Part shown: positions 45,430 through 56,789 of the stretch, one piece after another
How positions within the stretch are numbered: the stretch's first letter is position 1
Layout: the number at the start of each line of letters is the position of its first letter
Source: Dendrocalamus latiflorus
Taxonomy: Eukaryota > Streptophyta > Magnoliopsida > Poales > Poaceae
Length of the DNA stretch: 64,000 nt
NCBI GenBank assembly: GCA_017311315.1
Contig: CM029669.1
Span: 17,395,102-17,459,101, forward strand
Direction: 5' to 3'
The notes under the pieces: model-generated
What the model was told of the DNA's origin: nothing
Seen by the model: only the letters and a program-made list of their open reading frames with translations
Databases searched by the model: none
Translations under genes and position numbers: made by a program

Positions 45430-47313
45430 TGTTGGATCGAAAACGGTGACAAAGAGGGGGGGTGAATGTCGTCTTTAAAAATTTTCCATCCCCAAAGTAT
45501 TCACGAGAATCTCAACTCAACAAAGAAATGAATTTGTCACGGCAAGGGAACTGAAGAAATTCATTGCCATGGCAAAGAAACAGCAATAAAAGTTGTCACG
45601 GCAGAGGATCAGCAAGATTTGCTACCACGGCAAGGAAATTAGCTGCCACGGCAAGCATACCGGATCAAAGTGCAGCCACGGCAGCTGCTGGCCGAGAAGA
45701 ACTGCTGCCAAACAGCAGTAACCAGCTGGAAACCAAAACCTGCTCTGAACTGAAAAGTTTCAGCTAGAAACGGTATCAATTTCAGCAAACCGAAAAACTG
45801 AGAATTTGCATGTAAAACTTTGAAAATGGTCGAATCTTTTCATACTTTTTAGCACAAAGCAACTCCAAAACATACTAAATAGCAAGAGGTCTTGGGAGAA
45901 CAAAGAAATTAAACAAAAGACCAAGAATTTCAGATTTTCACAGAAATATGAAATTTTACCCGAGCTGACCCAAAAATCAAATTACTCCCTAACCTTTGAT
46001 CCTTTGGCTATGAAACTTTGAGAATAGCTAAAAGATAGCCTCTGGACTCAAGGTTTCAAATTTCATGCCATCTTGCAAAGGGAATTCAAAATAGCATCCA
46101 AACCCTAGAATGAGCAAAAACTGAACAGGAACAGCTCAAAATCCAAATTGCTATCTCTTCACTGATCCCTTGGCCATGAAATTTTGGGACTAGCTAGTAA
46201 ATAGCCTCTGGACTCTCCATGTCAAATTTCAAGCCATCTAGCAAAGGGAATCAAGAGTTTCTCCAAAAACCTAGAAACTGAAATCATGAACAGAGGGAGG
46301 CCAAAACTTAAAACTGAAATTAAAGCGAAGATTGCTCTTGGGAAACTCGATCAAATGATTTTGAGGCCCTATCCCATCGCTGAGCAACCCATTTTGCACC
46401 TCCACAGCAAGAACCAACTCAAAACTCAAAAAACTGAAAAATCAATCAAAGAGGCATCGAAGGCCAAAAACACCAGAGAAGCACGATCTCAAACAAAAGC
46501 CATCTTGGATTGATAAAGAGGAAGAGAGATACATGATTATAAGAAGTATCAGCTCATACAATCTCTACAACCCCATACATGCTTGGAATGATCAAGAACT
46601 CTCCATCCTTCCAAGAACAGAGCTCTCACATAGAAGACATCGAAGGGGACACAGCCAACAGCCTTCCTGTCTCTCCCACCAACTAAAGACTAAAGCCAAA
46701 AACAACCCTCTAAAGCCTATTTTGACTAAAGTAAACCCTAGAATCCATAAGGGGGTATGCAGCCATCAACATCTATTTATAGCCCTTGGCTAACGGGTTT
46801 CCAACCCGTTACGCCTGCTGGATCCAACGGAGCCCGCTCCCGCTTGTACAGCCTCGCGAAATTACCGATTCGCCCCTCCTGCACCTTCCGGAAAGCATCC
46901 GCGCTCCTTGTCGTCCACGACTCACAACCACATCGAATCTCAGCCGTTTTCGACACATCCGACCGTTCTGACCTCGACACCGCCTGTGTCTAGTCCGGTC
47001 ACCTCGTGTCTCACCACGACTCCGCCTCGACGTCCTGCAGTCACACAGACAAGAAACACGTCAAATAGCACCGCTCAATACATGAAAGTGTAAATAGCAT
47101 AAACACATCATACTTACCTATGATGAAGTCCAAACCTGTCGAATCATCGGAATATGCATCCTAATCCCACACGACCAAGTTTTGACCAAGTCCGACCGAG
47201 CCCGATTGCACCCCGCAACGTCAAGGTCCGAACCCCTCAAACCAAACTCGACTCTCCTAAACCGATGTCAATTACTCATCATAAGCACGGGATGACCTCC
47301 ACATGGTCTCTCA
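45430..47313 (-). repeat. 5' LTR of the Ty1-copia element
   Basis: This is the 1884-bp partner of 35717-37597. The primer site on its inner side (minus-strand TTGGCATTAGAGC) fixes it as the 5' LTR of a minus-strand element. Substitutions against the other LTR are scattered, and many look like C-to-T changes at CG sites. Confidence 0.93.
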
Positions 47314-47326
47314 AATATTAACAAGC

Positions 47327-47600
47327 TGTTAAAGTATAAGTGAATTGTCCGTATTTCCTCATCAACTTAAGCTTTTGGTAGACTTGTTAGTGTATGTAAT
47401 TTAATATGGTTTTAGAGCTAAGAGATCTTTAGTTCAAGATCCGGTTTGTGAAATTAAAAAAATGCAGTCCGTTTCTATTCCACGTCTTAGACCTGTGAGA
47501 GCTTACATATGAAGGGGATTGTTAAAGTATAAGTAAATTGACCACTTGATCTAATCTCATTTCTCTAATAACGTAAGTGATCACTACAATATTCTCATTT
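47327..47600 (+). mobile_element. TRIM (terminal-repeat retrotransposon in miniature)
   Basis: Two short LTR-like repeats both start TGTTAAAGTATAAGT, at 47327 and 47520. The first (about 77 bp) is followed by a primer-like TGGTTTTAGAGC at 47406-47417, and the second is preceded by the polypurine tract GAAGGGGAT (47511-47519). The interior is about 115 bp and non-coding. The second repeat diverges after about 30 bp, so the right limit is approximate. The copia element is inserted only 13 bp away. Confidence 0.65.
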
Positions 47601-49798
47601 CACATAATACATTTTTTCTTTTTTCACACTTCATTAACCTTTTTTCATGAAGTATTTGTCCATCTTCTGTGCCCTTTCAAAAAGGTTTCGCTTGTGGTTT
47701 AGTAAAGAAAAGAGAGCTCAAAAGAGAAGTGTGATGGGTCGCAATATCTAATATATATTTGTTTATCAGTGCAACTGTCCAAGACAATATTTGGTCTTCC
47801 CCAAGAAATTCAAGAAAAGCAAAGGCATGGTTGAGTAAATCAAAACAGAGAAATGCTATAAAACGCTATACACATATCCGTTTCCAACGATACAGCAAAC
47901 GGTCATTCGATCCCACGCATCCAACGTCTCGCGTGACTCCTCTCCCTCACGACTCAGTACAACCCTTCTCCCTTGCGCAGCTCATCCAACTCAACACAAC
48001 TTTCCCCACCTCTCTCTCTCCCACAATGGTAAGTCACTGGTCAATTTGCTGCAGATAGCGACAAATCTCACCACTGACCATCACTTGGAACTTTTGACGA
48101 AATATGAAACTCGTTGAAACTTTGATAAAATATGAAACTTTTTGACAACTACACCGTTGGAGAGCACTTCCAATAGTATAGCATTGGGTAGTAGCTTCCA
48201 TCAAAATATCATAAGGGAAACCTAAAATGGTGAGAAGAGAATGAAATCGTAGCCGATTGGGCCAACGTATTCAATACGGGCATGCTTGTACATATCGTTT
48301 GTACCGTTCACATCTTGTCAAAATTAATGCTTTCAACATCTCAAAAAAGATTTAATACTTTCAAAAATACTACACCGCAGCCAATTATGTGACAACGCCG
48401 TGACTTTTATTTGAGATTTTAATGTCAAACGGTATTTATGTTTATGTTAATGTTTACAAGGAATATTGGTGCAAGTATATATACATAGACTATTGCTCTT
48501 ACATTATTCTCACATAATTTGCAGTTGGTTAGGCGAAAAGGAGTTACTGTACTGTCTTCGACGCGGTTGCTCCAGGCATTTTCGGCTGGAACTCCCTTAA
48601 CTATACGTTGACTTGTTAGTCATGGATCATTCCTGTCATAAGGTTTCGATCTGATGGGTAGCTGTTTCATCTATCTACTTATATCTAGCAAATTGTTTAT
48701 TTATATTAACAAAGTGATTATTAGCTCCTCCAAGATAAGAAACACAACGCCATTGAATTTCCAACAAATACGGCCCCTTCAATTTGTCGAAAACCTGGAA
48801 GTAAGCAGCATTAAAAGCCTAAACATGGCACTTCTAATTAAATTAAGGGACTGTCTATACGGCAGTTAATTTTTTTTGCTAAAATCAGTCGAATTTTGAA
48901 CCATCAGATCGAGATCATGCTCCATTCATATACTGACATGTGTCCCCCAAAAAGCTACAATCCAACCTTGCCTCCCGATCCCTCACAGTTCCCACGCACT
49001 GCCACCTCTCCTCCATCCTCTTCACCTCTTCTTCCTTTCAATCCGAACACCTCGACCGGCCACTGCCTCTGCCTTCCATTCTAGCAAGCTTTGGTGCCTC
49101 CACCCTAACCCCCAGCCCCGTCGGGTGTCCCACCTCCCGCCACAGTGGCCTGCACCGCCGTCGGTGCCACAACTGGTCAACTGCCCCTGCACTGCCTCCG
49201 ACCTCTTCCACTATCGATGTCCCTCTCACCGCCTCGCCATCTCTTTCCTCATGCCACCGTCTCCACCCCGTGCACCCTAAGTCATCATGCGGCGTCGGTG
49301 TGCCACTCGCCGCCGCCCTCCTCTATGCCTACGGCACCCCTCCCTCTTTCTACAGTTAGCCCTATTGAATATAAATTCTAACTGGTGAAACCTTGCCCTA
49401 AATCGCCGTCGCCGAAGTCGAAGAAAACGACGAACCGCTGTCCAGAGCATGAATCTTCAAAGAGATCACAAGGTCAGAAATTCGGGTGAATTCACTAAAA
49501 TTTTCATGTGACAGATTTTTAACACATCCGTTAAATTAATTCTCTTGCGAGAAGACACCGCAGCTCAGTTTCTCGCCTGCCTCGATCCCTACCAGATCAA
49601 ATCGTCCGATTTCAATCGGACGGACCAACCGCATGCTCGCATCAGTTGCACTGACGACAGAGGATACGGATCCCATCAACAAAACGACAGCCCCACGGAC
49701 ACTGGGACCCGGATGCGATTAAGCCCCAAAGATTCTTCTTCTATTGGGTCATGTAGAAGCAGCAGTGATCTAGAAACCTTTTGTGGACGTCAAGTGGT
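47601..49798. other. Intergenic region upstream of FLZ
   Basis: No supported gene was found. At 47880-48030 there is a pyrimidine-rich leader-like stretch ending in CCCACAATGGTAAGT, where an ATG is followed at once by a splice-donor sequence, but no downstream exon is recognised. At 48950-49360 the DNA is C-rich, with open frames of Pro/Ser/His composition and no domain. Confidence 0.4.
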
Positions 49799-49806
49799 TT
49801 TAAATA
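49799..49806 (+). promoter_or_regulatory. TATA-like box of the FLZ gene
   Basis: The sequence TTTAAATA followed by GGG lies 154 bp before the chosen FLZ start codon. A C-rich leader (49815-49860) follows. It is the only good TATA-like match nearby. Confidence 0.4.
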
Positions 49807-49959
49807 GGGATCCATCACTCCTCTCCCCTTCACCCACCCCCCTCAATCCCTCGTCCCTCTCTCCTACGCTACACGCGGCGCCTATAGCGGGCATAAAGTG
49901 GTCACCACCTCAAGTGGGGGTGTCCGCTCCCACAGTCCCACCTCCGGTCCACCACAGCC

Positions 49960-50601
49960 ATGCTTCCAAGAAGCCAAAGCATCTTCCATCTCGGGGAGGA
50001 GGGTGGCGCTCAGTACCACCGCGGCAGCCTCGTCGGGGCGGCCATGGTCGGCGGCGGCGGAAGGCGGGTGCGCGAGCGCCTCGTCGTCGGTCTCCAGATC
50101 CTCGTGCACCATCAGCACGGCGCTCACCACGGCCGGCACGCGCACGCGGCGAATATAGTCTTGAAGCAGATGGTCAGGCCGCCGCGCGCCGCCGCCAACG
50201 CAGGGCGCCGGGCCGTTTCTTGCAGCTTCCTCAAGGCCTGCTCCCTGTGCCGGAGGGAGCTCAGCCCTAACGAGGACGTCTACATGTACAGGTACTAATC
50301 GAGCCTAGCTAACAATTAACAACCTGATACACATGACGCCACAAGCTAGCTAGTCCTGATTATCCATGCATGTGTCTGATGAACTTTGTGTATGTGCTGC
50401 ATGTATGCGTGCGTATACGTGCACCGGGATATGCGGACGAGCAGAGGTGACCAAGGGTTTTGCAGCGAGGAGTGCCGGTGGCAGCAGATCCTCGTGGACG
50501 AGGCGCGGGAGGGCGAGGCGGTCAGCAAGGAGCGGCGCGGGCTGGCTCACCACCACACGCCCATCCGAGGCAGGCCGAGGAAGACGCTAGCCGTAGCGTA
50601 G
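49960..50601 (+). CDS. FCS-like zinc finger (FLZ, DUF581) protein
   Basis: Two exons, 49960-50291 and 50445-50601, are split by a GT-AG intron within the finger (phase 2) and encode 162 residues. The FLZ finger spans roughly residues 93-140: FLKACSLCRRELSPNEDVYM, then RGDQGFCSEECRWQQI, ending in VDEAREGEA. This is the CX2C-X18-FCSxEC pattern. FLZ proteins are small plant adaptors that bind SnRK1 kinase subunits and modulate energy and stress signalling. The N-terminus starts MLPRSQSIFHLGEE, a normal FLZ start, and a basic RGRPRKTLAVA tail ends the protein. A longer open frame from 49545 overlaps in another frame and is not used. An LTR element begins 11 bp after the stop, so the 3' UTR must come from it or read through it. 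Confidence 0.88.
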
Positions 50602-50612
50602 CCGGCCGGCAG

Positions 50613-51285
50613 TGTTGGAAATAATCTTGTTTACTTTGTTTCTTAGACGCGTCGAGTCTATATACGTGTACAAATCCGTGTGGTTGTATGAGACGAGTTG
50701 ATCTTTATGTGTTAGATGTCTCTGTGTCTTAGTCAATGTACCGAGTATATAAGTAGAGAGAGGTAATAAAAGAGCAAGTCGAGAAGAAAAGAAAAGGACA
50801 ACAAGAGAGCAATCGGTTGTGATCGGAAGTTGAGGCGAAGAGAGAATATAGAAAAGCAGAGTGCTTTTGCGCCCCGGAATATCGACTTGTGTTCTTGGCT
50901 TGTTTTCATGTTATCACCACCATACTCAAAGGCAAGAGGAGCAGAGGAGCTGCGCATGGGAATTACTCGTACTCAATGTATTGACTACCGAGTACTCGGG
51001 AAGCGTTCGAAGTTTATGAGCGGAGGAGTTCCTGGTTGAAGTTGAGCGTGGTCATAACGAGTTTGAAGACGTGGTTGTTACGAGTATGACCTGGAAGGTG
51101 TGGTTGTTACGAGGACATGCTGATCATAACAAAGCTACAAGTATGAGCAGATCGGGAAGATACAGTTGTAAACCGGAGTGGTCGTAACTTGGTTATGAGT
51201 ATGTGCACAATAGAGAAGGAGTGGTTGAAACCACAGACAACATTGTCGTAACCATAGACAACGTGGTCGTAAACATCAACTGGGC
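50613..51285 (+). repeat. 5' LTR of the gag-only element
   Basis: This is a direct repeat of 53417-54055. It has a TATATAAGTAGAGAG promoter-like box at about 50746-50760 and an AATAAAA at about 50765. These could supply a polyadenylation signal to FLZ transcripts. The inner end is uncertain by about 10 bp. Confidence 0.8.
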
Positions 51286-51319
51286 CAAAAGTGGTATCAG
51301 AGCCTAAGGGGACGAAGCG

Positions 51320-52440
51320 ATGGCCGGCAACCCTGTTGATTTGAAGAAGTTAGGAGCACTTGTCAAGGTCATGGGCAACGAGATCGATCCATCGAAGACA
51401 AGCACAATCGTCAAGCCGACGGTAAGAAGCGTCTCGATCCCGATCCAATATCCGATATTGAGCAAAACGAATTACAACATATAGGCCATCAAGATAAAGA
51501 TAATCTTGCATTCACTTAGGGTATGGTCAGTGATCGAAGGTGGAGATGAAGATGGCGACAAGGATCAGGGCACAATTGTGGCTATTTCGCAAGTGGTGCC
51601 AGACGATGTGATGATGTTGATCGTCGAGAAGGAGACGGCGAAAGAGGCCTGGAATGCACTCAAGGAGATGCAAGTAGGCGAGGATCACGTCAAGAAGGCA
51701 CATGCTCAATGCTCAAATGACAATTGAGCAAGTTGCAGATGGGAGATTCGAAGACGATCACCGAGTACTCCATGAAACTCACCACGCTGATGGATAAGAT
51801 CTGTTCGCTCAGTGCAAAGCTGGAAGAGAGCAACGTTGTTGAAAAATTGATCAGTCCGGTCCCAAATTGATTCCTCCATATTATTGGAATGATTGAACAA
51901 TTCGGTGATGTCGCAGCAATATCACTCACAGAGGTGATCAGTCGTCTCGGAACCTTCGAGGAAGGACTCAAGAGTTGATGGCACTCGAAGGACGAAGGAG
52001 AGAAGCTGCTCCTTACCCAAACCAAATGGGAAGCGAGGAACTTGAAGACAAAGAAGGAGGGCTCTAGCAACACTGAGAGGGGAGGACGTCATGAGAATGG
52101 TTGGGGACGTGATCGTGGACAAGGCGGTAGTGAAAGATTCCGTGATAAGTCACATATCAAGTGCTTTGAATGTGATGAATATGAGCACTACACGTTAGAG
52201 TGTTGCAGTCACATAAAGTGTTTCAACTGCGATAAGTACGATCACTACGATTTGGACTATCGAAGCAAGAAGGACGAGGAGGTAAACCTCACCAAAGTGG
52301 AGAAGGATGATGAGTCGGCACTACTTCTTTCGTTATGTGTCAAAGAGACACCGGGCATGGCGATCTTGAACGAGAAGAACAACTTCCTAAACTACACACG
52401 GAGGAAGGCAACAATAATCACACTGATTGGTGATACCTAG
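51320..52440 (+). pseudogene. Copia-type gag, decayed
   Basis: It begins MAGNPVDLKKLGALVKVMGN and continues to YPILSKTNYNI, then a TAG at 51482-51484 where copia gags have Trp. After it come IKIIL, LRVWSVIEGG and EKETAKEAWNALKEM, a UBN2-type gag. A frame change occurs near 51710, with further stops at about 51870 and 51975. Two zinc-knuckle-like motifs follow (CFECDEYEHYTLEC and CFNCDKYDHY). The last frame ends at 52440. It is not translatable as one protein. Confidence 0.8.
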
Positions 52441-53416
52441 ACAATAATCACACGGAGGAGCCAGGCGGATGATGAGTCCCAAGGGATAACTACACCAAGC
52501 ACAGAAGCTTGTGGCTCGGGTCAACACCGTGGATTCCATGCACAGGGGGTGCGCATGGAGAGCAGGCAGACGCACAGGGGGTGCGTAGACGCTCGGAAGG
52601 TTTTGACCATACAAGGCACAGGAGGCGTCCCAAGCTGTCCCAGTGTCCAGAGAAGATATGAGTATTAGAGGAGTTTCGAATAACCGGAAGCTTTCGAGTG
52701 CAAAGTCAAAAGCGTATGGTCGAATTTCGAGTTCAAGTGTGTAGTCAGAAGCGTTCGAGTGCTACCGGTCGAAAGCTCCGAGCGATGCCGTTGAAGGATC
52801 AGAGTACACAACGGTCGAAGGTTCTAGAGCATGGAGTGGTCAGAAGTTGCATGATCGAAACCAACAGTGGTGTCGGTGCACATCACTAGGACCAGCTGGT
52901 CCCACTGAAGGAAACGGTCAGTGCATCCCTGCGGGAGACAGAGTAAAAGAAAATTTTCAAGTAAGGAAAATTTTTGCTGTAGATGGCAGAGGAAGGTCCC
53001 ACGAGCATGCTGCAGTCTCATGCTCGAAAGGAAGATGTGACCCACATCGCTTGTGGAGGAAGAATAGGCAAGCGTGGATGCCAGCACGGCAGCAATGGAA
53101 GATGAAGGGCATAGAGTAGCAGCCAGAGCATTAAGAGCAAGAAGTCAACGAGAGTACTAGGTGTGGAAGAGCAGTAGAAAGTGGTCGAGCAGGTGCTCCA
53201 AGTCACACAGGCGTGCAAGGGAGGACGAGTTCAGTCCAGGTGTGTGACGCGGCAAGCATCGAATTGTGTAAGGCTCAGGATGGAGCAAGCACACACGGTA
53301 GGGCGGTGATGGCCAAGGATGGAATGATGCACGGGAGTGCAGGTAAAAAGGAAAAAGCAGGAGAAAAAAGAGAAGAACGGTGTGGTTAAAATGGAAAAAC
53401 AAGATTAACGGGTGAT

Positions 53417-54055
53417 TGTTGAAAATAATCTTGTTTCCTTTGTTTCTTAGACGAGTCGAGTCCGTATACGTGTACGAGTCCGTGTGGTTGTATGAGACGA
53501 GTTGGTCTCTATGTCTTAGATGTCTCCGTGTTTTAATCAATGTACTGAGTATATAAGTAGAAGGAGGTAGGCTTGTAAAGGAGCAAGTCGAGAAGAAAAG
53601 AAAAACCAACAAGAGAGCGATCAGTTGTGATCGGAAGTTGAGGGGGAAGAGAGAATACAAAAAGCGGAGTGCTTTTGCGCCCTAGAATATCGACTTGTGG
53701 TCTTGGCTTGTTTTCGTGTTATCACCGCCATACTCGAAGACAAGAGGAGCAGAGGAGCTGCGCTTCGAAAGTACTCGTACTCGAAGTATCGAGTACCGAG
53801 TACTCGGGAAGCGTTTGAAGTTTACGAGCGGAGGAGTTCGTGGTTGAAATTGAGTGTGGTCGTAACAAGCTTAAAGGTGTGGCCATTACGAGTAAGACCT
53901 GGAAGGCATGGTCGTTATGAGGCTACGAGTATGAGTAGATCGGGAATACGCAGTCGTAAACTAGAGTGGTTGTAACTCAGTTACGAGTACGTGTACAGCA
54001 GAGAAAGAGTGGTCGAAACCACAAATAATGTAGTCGTAACCACAGACAACGTGGT
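53417..54055 (+). repeat. 3' LTR of the gag-only element, 3'-truncated
   Basis: It matches 50613 onward and stops at GACAACGTGGT, short of the AAACATCA end seen in the 5' LTR. What follows (AGCTAGCGCAAGCCAGCC) could be the original FLZ downstream flank, but no target duplication confirms this. Confidence 0.75.
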
Positions 54056-54827
54056 AGCTAGCGCAAGCCAGCCAACATAATAGCAGCCAAGGATATATCA
54101 TGGAGTTTATATGAGAGGAGTACTAGGCTGCTATCTACTACTTTTGAGAGGTGGCTGGACAAGTCAATGATAATCAATAGAGGTGCATGTCTGCATGCAT
54201 GCAGTGGAGACGATAATGAGAGGAAAGAATTGGGGTAATGTTTTTTTTTTTTTTTTGCATGTTGCAATTAATCCTGAACAAGGATCTATGTAACTTGCTC
54301 TTGTTACTACACATCCAATTGATTTTAGATGGATGGAAGAAAGTGAAGAGAGAACAAGAGGAGATGCTGCATGTATCTGATTCTGATGATATGTGATTTG
54401 TTAGGTTTCGCTCAGTTGTGTCCAACGTGCGACCGGGAATAGATTCTGAACACTGGTAGTTAAAATGATGCCGAATTAATTTGATACCTGGCTAAAAGAA
54501 TTGAGGAATAATCAGTTTGCAGTTAGAAGGATGCGGTTGCATCGAACAACTTGCTAGCAAGAATCAATGCATAGGCGCAAATGCGTATGGCATCTCGTAC
54601 ATATGTTCACCAAATATGAATGAATGATACGGAATTAGAAAAAACTAGAACGGCGAGTAGGCCAGCCAGGAATGCCTTATCCGTGAGGCCACCAGTATAG
54701 TACATATCTGGTGAGGTGTCAGCCCGGTGTCAATCAGTTCCAGCTCTTGTCCGTTACTCTTTCGAGTGAATTGCTAGCGCCCGGACGTTGATCTGAATGT
54801 TAGCTCCACGTAATCGGTTATGATATT
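54056..54827. other. FLZ downstream flank, nothing recognised
   Basis: No exon or element was identified. A T run lies at 54240-54256. The sequence may include the original FLZ 3' UTR displaced by the LTR element. Confidence 0.35.
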
Positions 54828-55440
54828 TTTTATCATCTATATAATATTTCTTAGGTATATATACAACAAAAAAATTAATAAGAATATCAATGTTGCACGC
54901 ATAAAATTAAAATGTTATACATTTAAAATCAAAACGTTGTATTTATGAAATCAGAAAGGGATAATTGATGATTTGCCCTGTCTTTTATTGGCATCAGCTC
55001 ATATGGAGGTACCCAGAGAGGCCAGCATGACAATGCTGTCGTGCGCGAGGCCGCAACCATCGTCGGCGACGGTGGGCATGCGGAGCGTGAGGTCGGAAAC
55101 GAGGCTGTGGGAATGTTAGGAACTTCGACCACGGCCACTACGACTACGACCACGGCCGTTAAGACCATGGCCCTACGACCGTGGTCACTTCGACCATTGC
55201 CATGGTCATAGTAGCATTGGTTGCAGTGGTTGTAGTCGTAACGGCTATGGTTGAAGTGACCGTGGTCGTAGCGGCCATAATCGTAGCGGCCATGGTCGTA
55301 CGGTCGATCACACCATCTTTTATCCATCTATGCAATATTTCTCGGTCACTTATGCAATAAAAATTGATAAGAATATTAATGTTGCACGCATAAAATCAAA
55401 ATGTTGCATTCAAGAAATCAAAAATGTTGCAACCAAAAAC
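54828..55440. repeat. Direct repeats bracketing a Tyr/Asp/His-rich repeat frame
   Basis: The segments at about 54828-54930 and 55316-55440 are related: both carry TTTTATC-ATCTAT-CAATATTTCT-like sequence, ATTxATAAGAATAT and AATGTTGCACGCATAAAAT. Between them the minus strand holds an open frame (55327-54929). Its first half is a series of short units such as GRYDHG, GRYDYG and SRYDYNH, encoded by repeats of CGACCATGGCCG-like DNA (about 55120-55312). The later part (54929-55120) has no domain. I treat it as a repeat-built frame, not as a proven gene. Confidence 0.5.
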
Positions 55441-55499
55441 AACACCTACCTCTCATGGCAGGCGAAGATGGCAGGCAGCGTAGAAACCGCGGTGAGCTC

Positions 55500-55740
55500 G
55501 GACGTGTAGATTCGGCCACCGTTGCTTAGGATCTGGTGGCGCCGCGGTCGAAGAGGAAATCAACGATGGCGGCCGGATCTGGTGGCGCCGTGCTCGAAGA
55601 GGAAGACGACGGCGGTGGCCAGATCTGGCGGCGGACGGATCCGGTCACGTCACGCCACATCCAAAAACGACCGAAGAGGAAGTGGACGACGGTGGCTGGA
55701 TCTGGCAGCGGCGTGGGAGAGAGGATGGTTGAGCTCGTGG
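55500..55740 (+). repeat. GC-rich iterated segment, about 47-60 bp units
   Basis: GGATCTGGTGGCGCCG...TCGAAGAGGAA...ACGATGGCGGCC recurs about three to four times with variation (starting about 55530, 55576, 55622 and 55697). Open frames on both strands follow from the repeat structure. No domain is recognised. Confidence 0.6.
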
Positions 55741-55799
55741 TCGTCGCCTCATGGGGTCGCGTTCTATGCAGGAGATAAAGAGGGGAGGGAAGGGAGAGA

Positions 55800-56550
55800 G
55801 TAAGAGAAGGAAGTGGAGTGAACTCAGTAAAGCCGTCCAATATAAACTCTCGTACGTATTTTAATGCCTATTTCCATGGCAAGAATTTCTTAGGAACCTT
55901 GAATATCATATATAAAACAGTTCAATTACGGGAGAAATGTTGTATAGAGATGTATGGTCTTCTTCCCGAGCCCAAATTTGTATAGAGATGTATGTGGATG
56001 ATCTTGTCGCATAATCTCCTCCTCTGCCAAACAAATGGGCCAGATCTATAATGTGCACACGTTGACAACCCACGAGAGCTCACGGGTATATTTACTCCTG
56101 AAAAGCGGAAGGCCACCAGCCCACAGAATGCATCCGCAACATCCGCAATTTATTCACTCATCGCTACATCCGCTGTTTATTCACTCATCGCTCATCTTAC
56201 CCAAAGATTATATATCTAAAAAATTCTACCGTTCAAGACAACTTCAAGATTCCTGCTTGGCTGCTTGCTCTCCAAGTTGTCATCCATACTCATGCCCGTT
56301 AAGCCTGAGCCGTAGCAGCTCCATTCGTTTCAGGTTCAACTTTTAATTTCTTTCTTCCAATTTTTTTTTATTTCCACCTTTTTTTAGTTTTTTAGTTTTT
56401 TGCGTTTTCTTCTTCTTTTTCCATGCTGCTTTGCATTGTCTATAATGGGCTAACTTGTTTTTTGTTTTTATTTTTTAAATTTAATTGCGCCAAAAGCCAC
56501 CAGTAACTACAGTGTAAAATAACTCATAAGCCACAAAAAACCTAAATGAG
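55800..56550. other. Intergenic sequence, nothing recognised
   Basis: No gene was found. A short duplication ATCCGC...TTTATTCACTCATCGCT occurs twice at about 56130-56195. Long T-rich stretches lie at 56345-56480. Confidence 0.35.
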
Positions 56551-56786
56551 CAAAGGCTTTGTTTGGAAGGCATATTCCTGGTCAGGATCCACATGATTGG
56601 GTTGGGATTTTAGTTACAGTGCAAAATAACCTATAAGCCACAGAAAAACTCAAATGAGCAAAGATTAGGCCTTATTTGGGAGGCCCATTCCCGTCCAGGA
56701 TATACATGAATGGGTTGAGATTTTAGTTCAAAATCCTGACCTATCTATATGGATCTTGATCGAGAATGGGTCTTCTAAACAAGGCC
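56551..56786. mobile_element. MITE (56668-56786) with a duplicated left half (56551-56615)
   Basis: The unit at 56668-56786 has inverted ends: GGCCTTATTTGGGAGGCCCA on the left, and GGCCTTGTTTAGAAGACCCA as the reverse complement of the right end. Just upstream, 56553-56614 is a diverged copy of its left half (GGCTTTGTTTGGAAGGCATA, ending GGGATTTTAGTT), with shared flanking ATAAGCCACA...AATGAGCAAAG. TA or TTA/TAA flanks the full unit. The superfamily is not certain. Confidence 0.55.
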
Positions 56787-56789
56787 TAA

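Larger units (their letters stand above)
35717..47313 (-). mobile_element. 11.6-kb Ty1-copia LTR retrotransposon, decayed
   Basis: Long LTRs lie at 35717-37597 (3' LTR) and 45430-47313 (5' LTR). They read on the minus strand as TGAGAGACC...GATCCAACA. The flanks AACAT (35712-35716) and AATAT (47314-47318) match at 4 of 5 positions. The primer site TTGGCATTAGAGC lies just inside the 5' LTR (plus strand about 45416-45428) and a polypurine tract (plus-strand ATCTCCCCCTT, 37598-37608) abuts the 3' LTR. The order is gag, protease, integrase, reverse transcriptase, RNase H; integrase before RT is the Ty1-copia order. Several stops and frameshifts and visible LTR differences (the LTRs already differ in the first 80 bases) mark an old, inactive copy. 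Confidence 0.93.
50613..54055 (+). mobile_element. Gag-only LTR retroelement directly behind FLZ
   Basis: The 5' LTR starts TGTTGGAAATAATC at 50613 and ends at about 51278-51287. The 3' LTR starts TGTTGAAAATAATC at 53417 and matches up to about 54055, where it is cut short by about 30 bp. The primer site TGGTATCAGAGCC lies at about 51292-51304, the initiator-Met type. A gag pseudogene occupies 51320-52440. From 52441 to 53416 there is no reverse transcriptase or integrase. The LTRs hold repeated GTGGTCGTAAC/GTGGTTGTTACGAG motifs. A purine-rich tract (about 53345-53400) precedes the 3' LTR. It is non-autonomous (TR-GAG-like). Confidence 0.85.

Noticed and set aside
47880..48060. Possible first exon with ATG directly followed by GTAAGT
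   Set aside because: No downstream exon with a recognisable protein was found before the FLZ locus; the leader-like composition is not enough.
48950..49381. Pro/Ser/His-rich open frames upstream of FLZ
   Set aside because: Composition of C-rich DNA, several overlapping frames, no domain and no splice or promoter context.
49545..50270. A 241-codon plus-strand frame over the FLZ region
   Set aside because: It is in a different frame from the FLZ finger and becomes Arg/Pro-rich where it overlaps the real exon; the FLZ frame has a splice-consistent domain.
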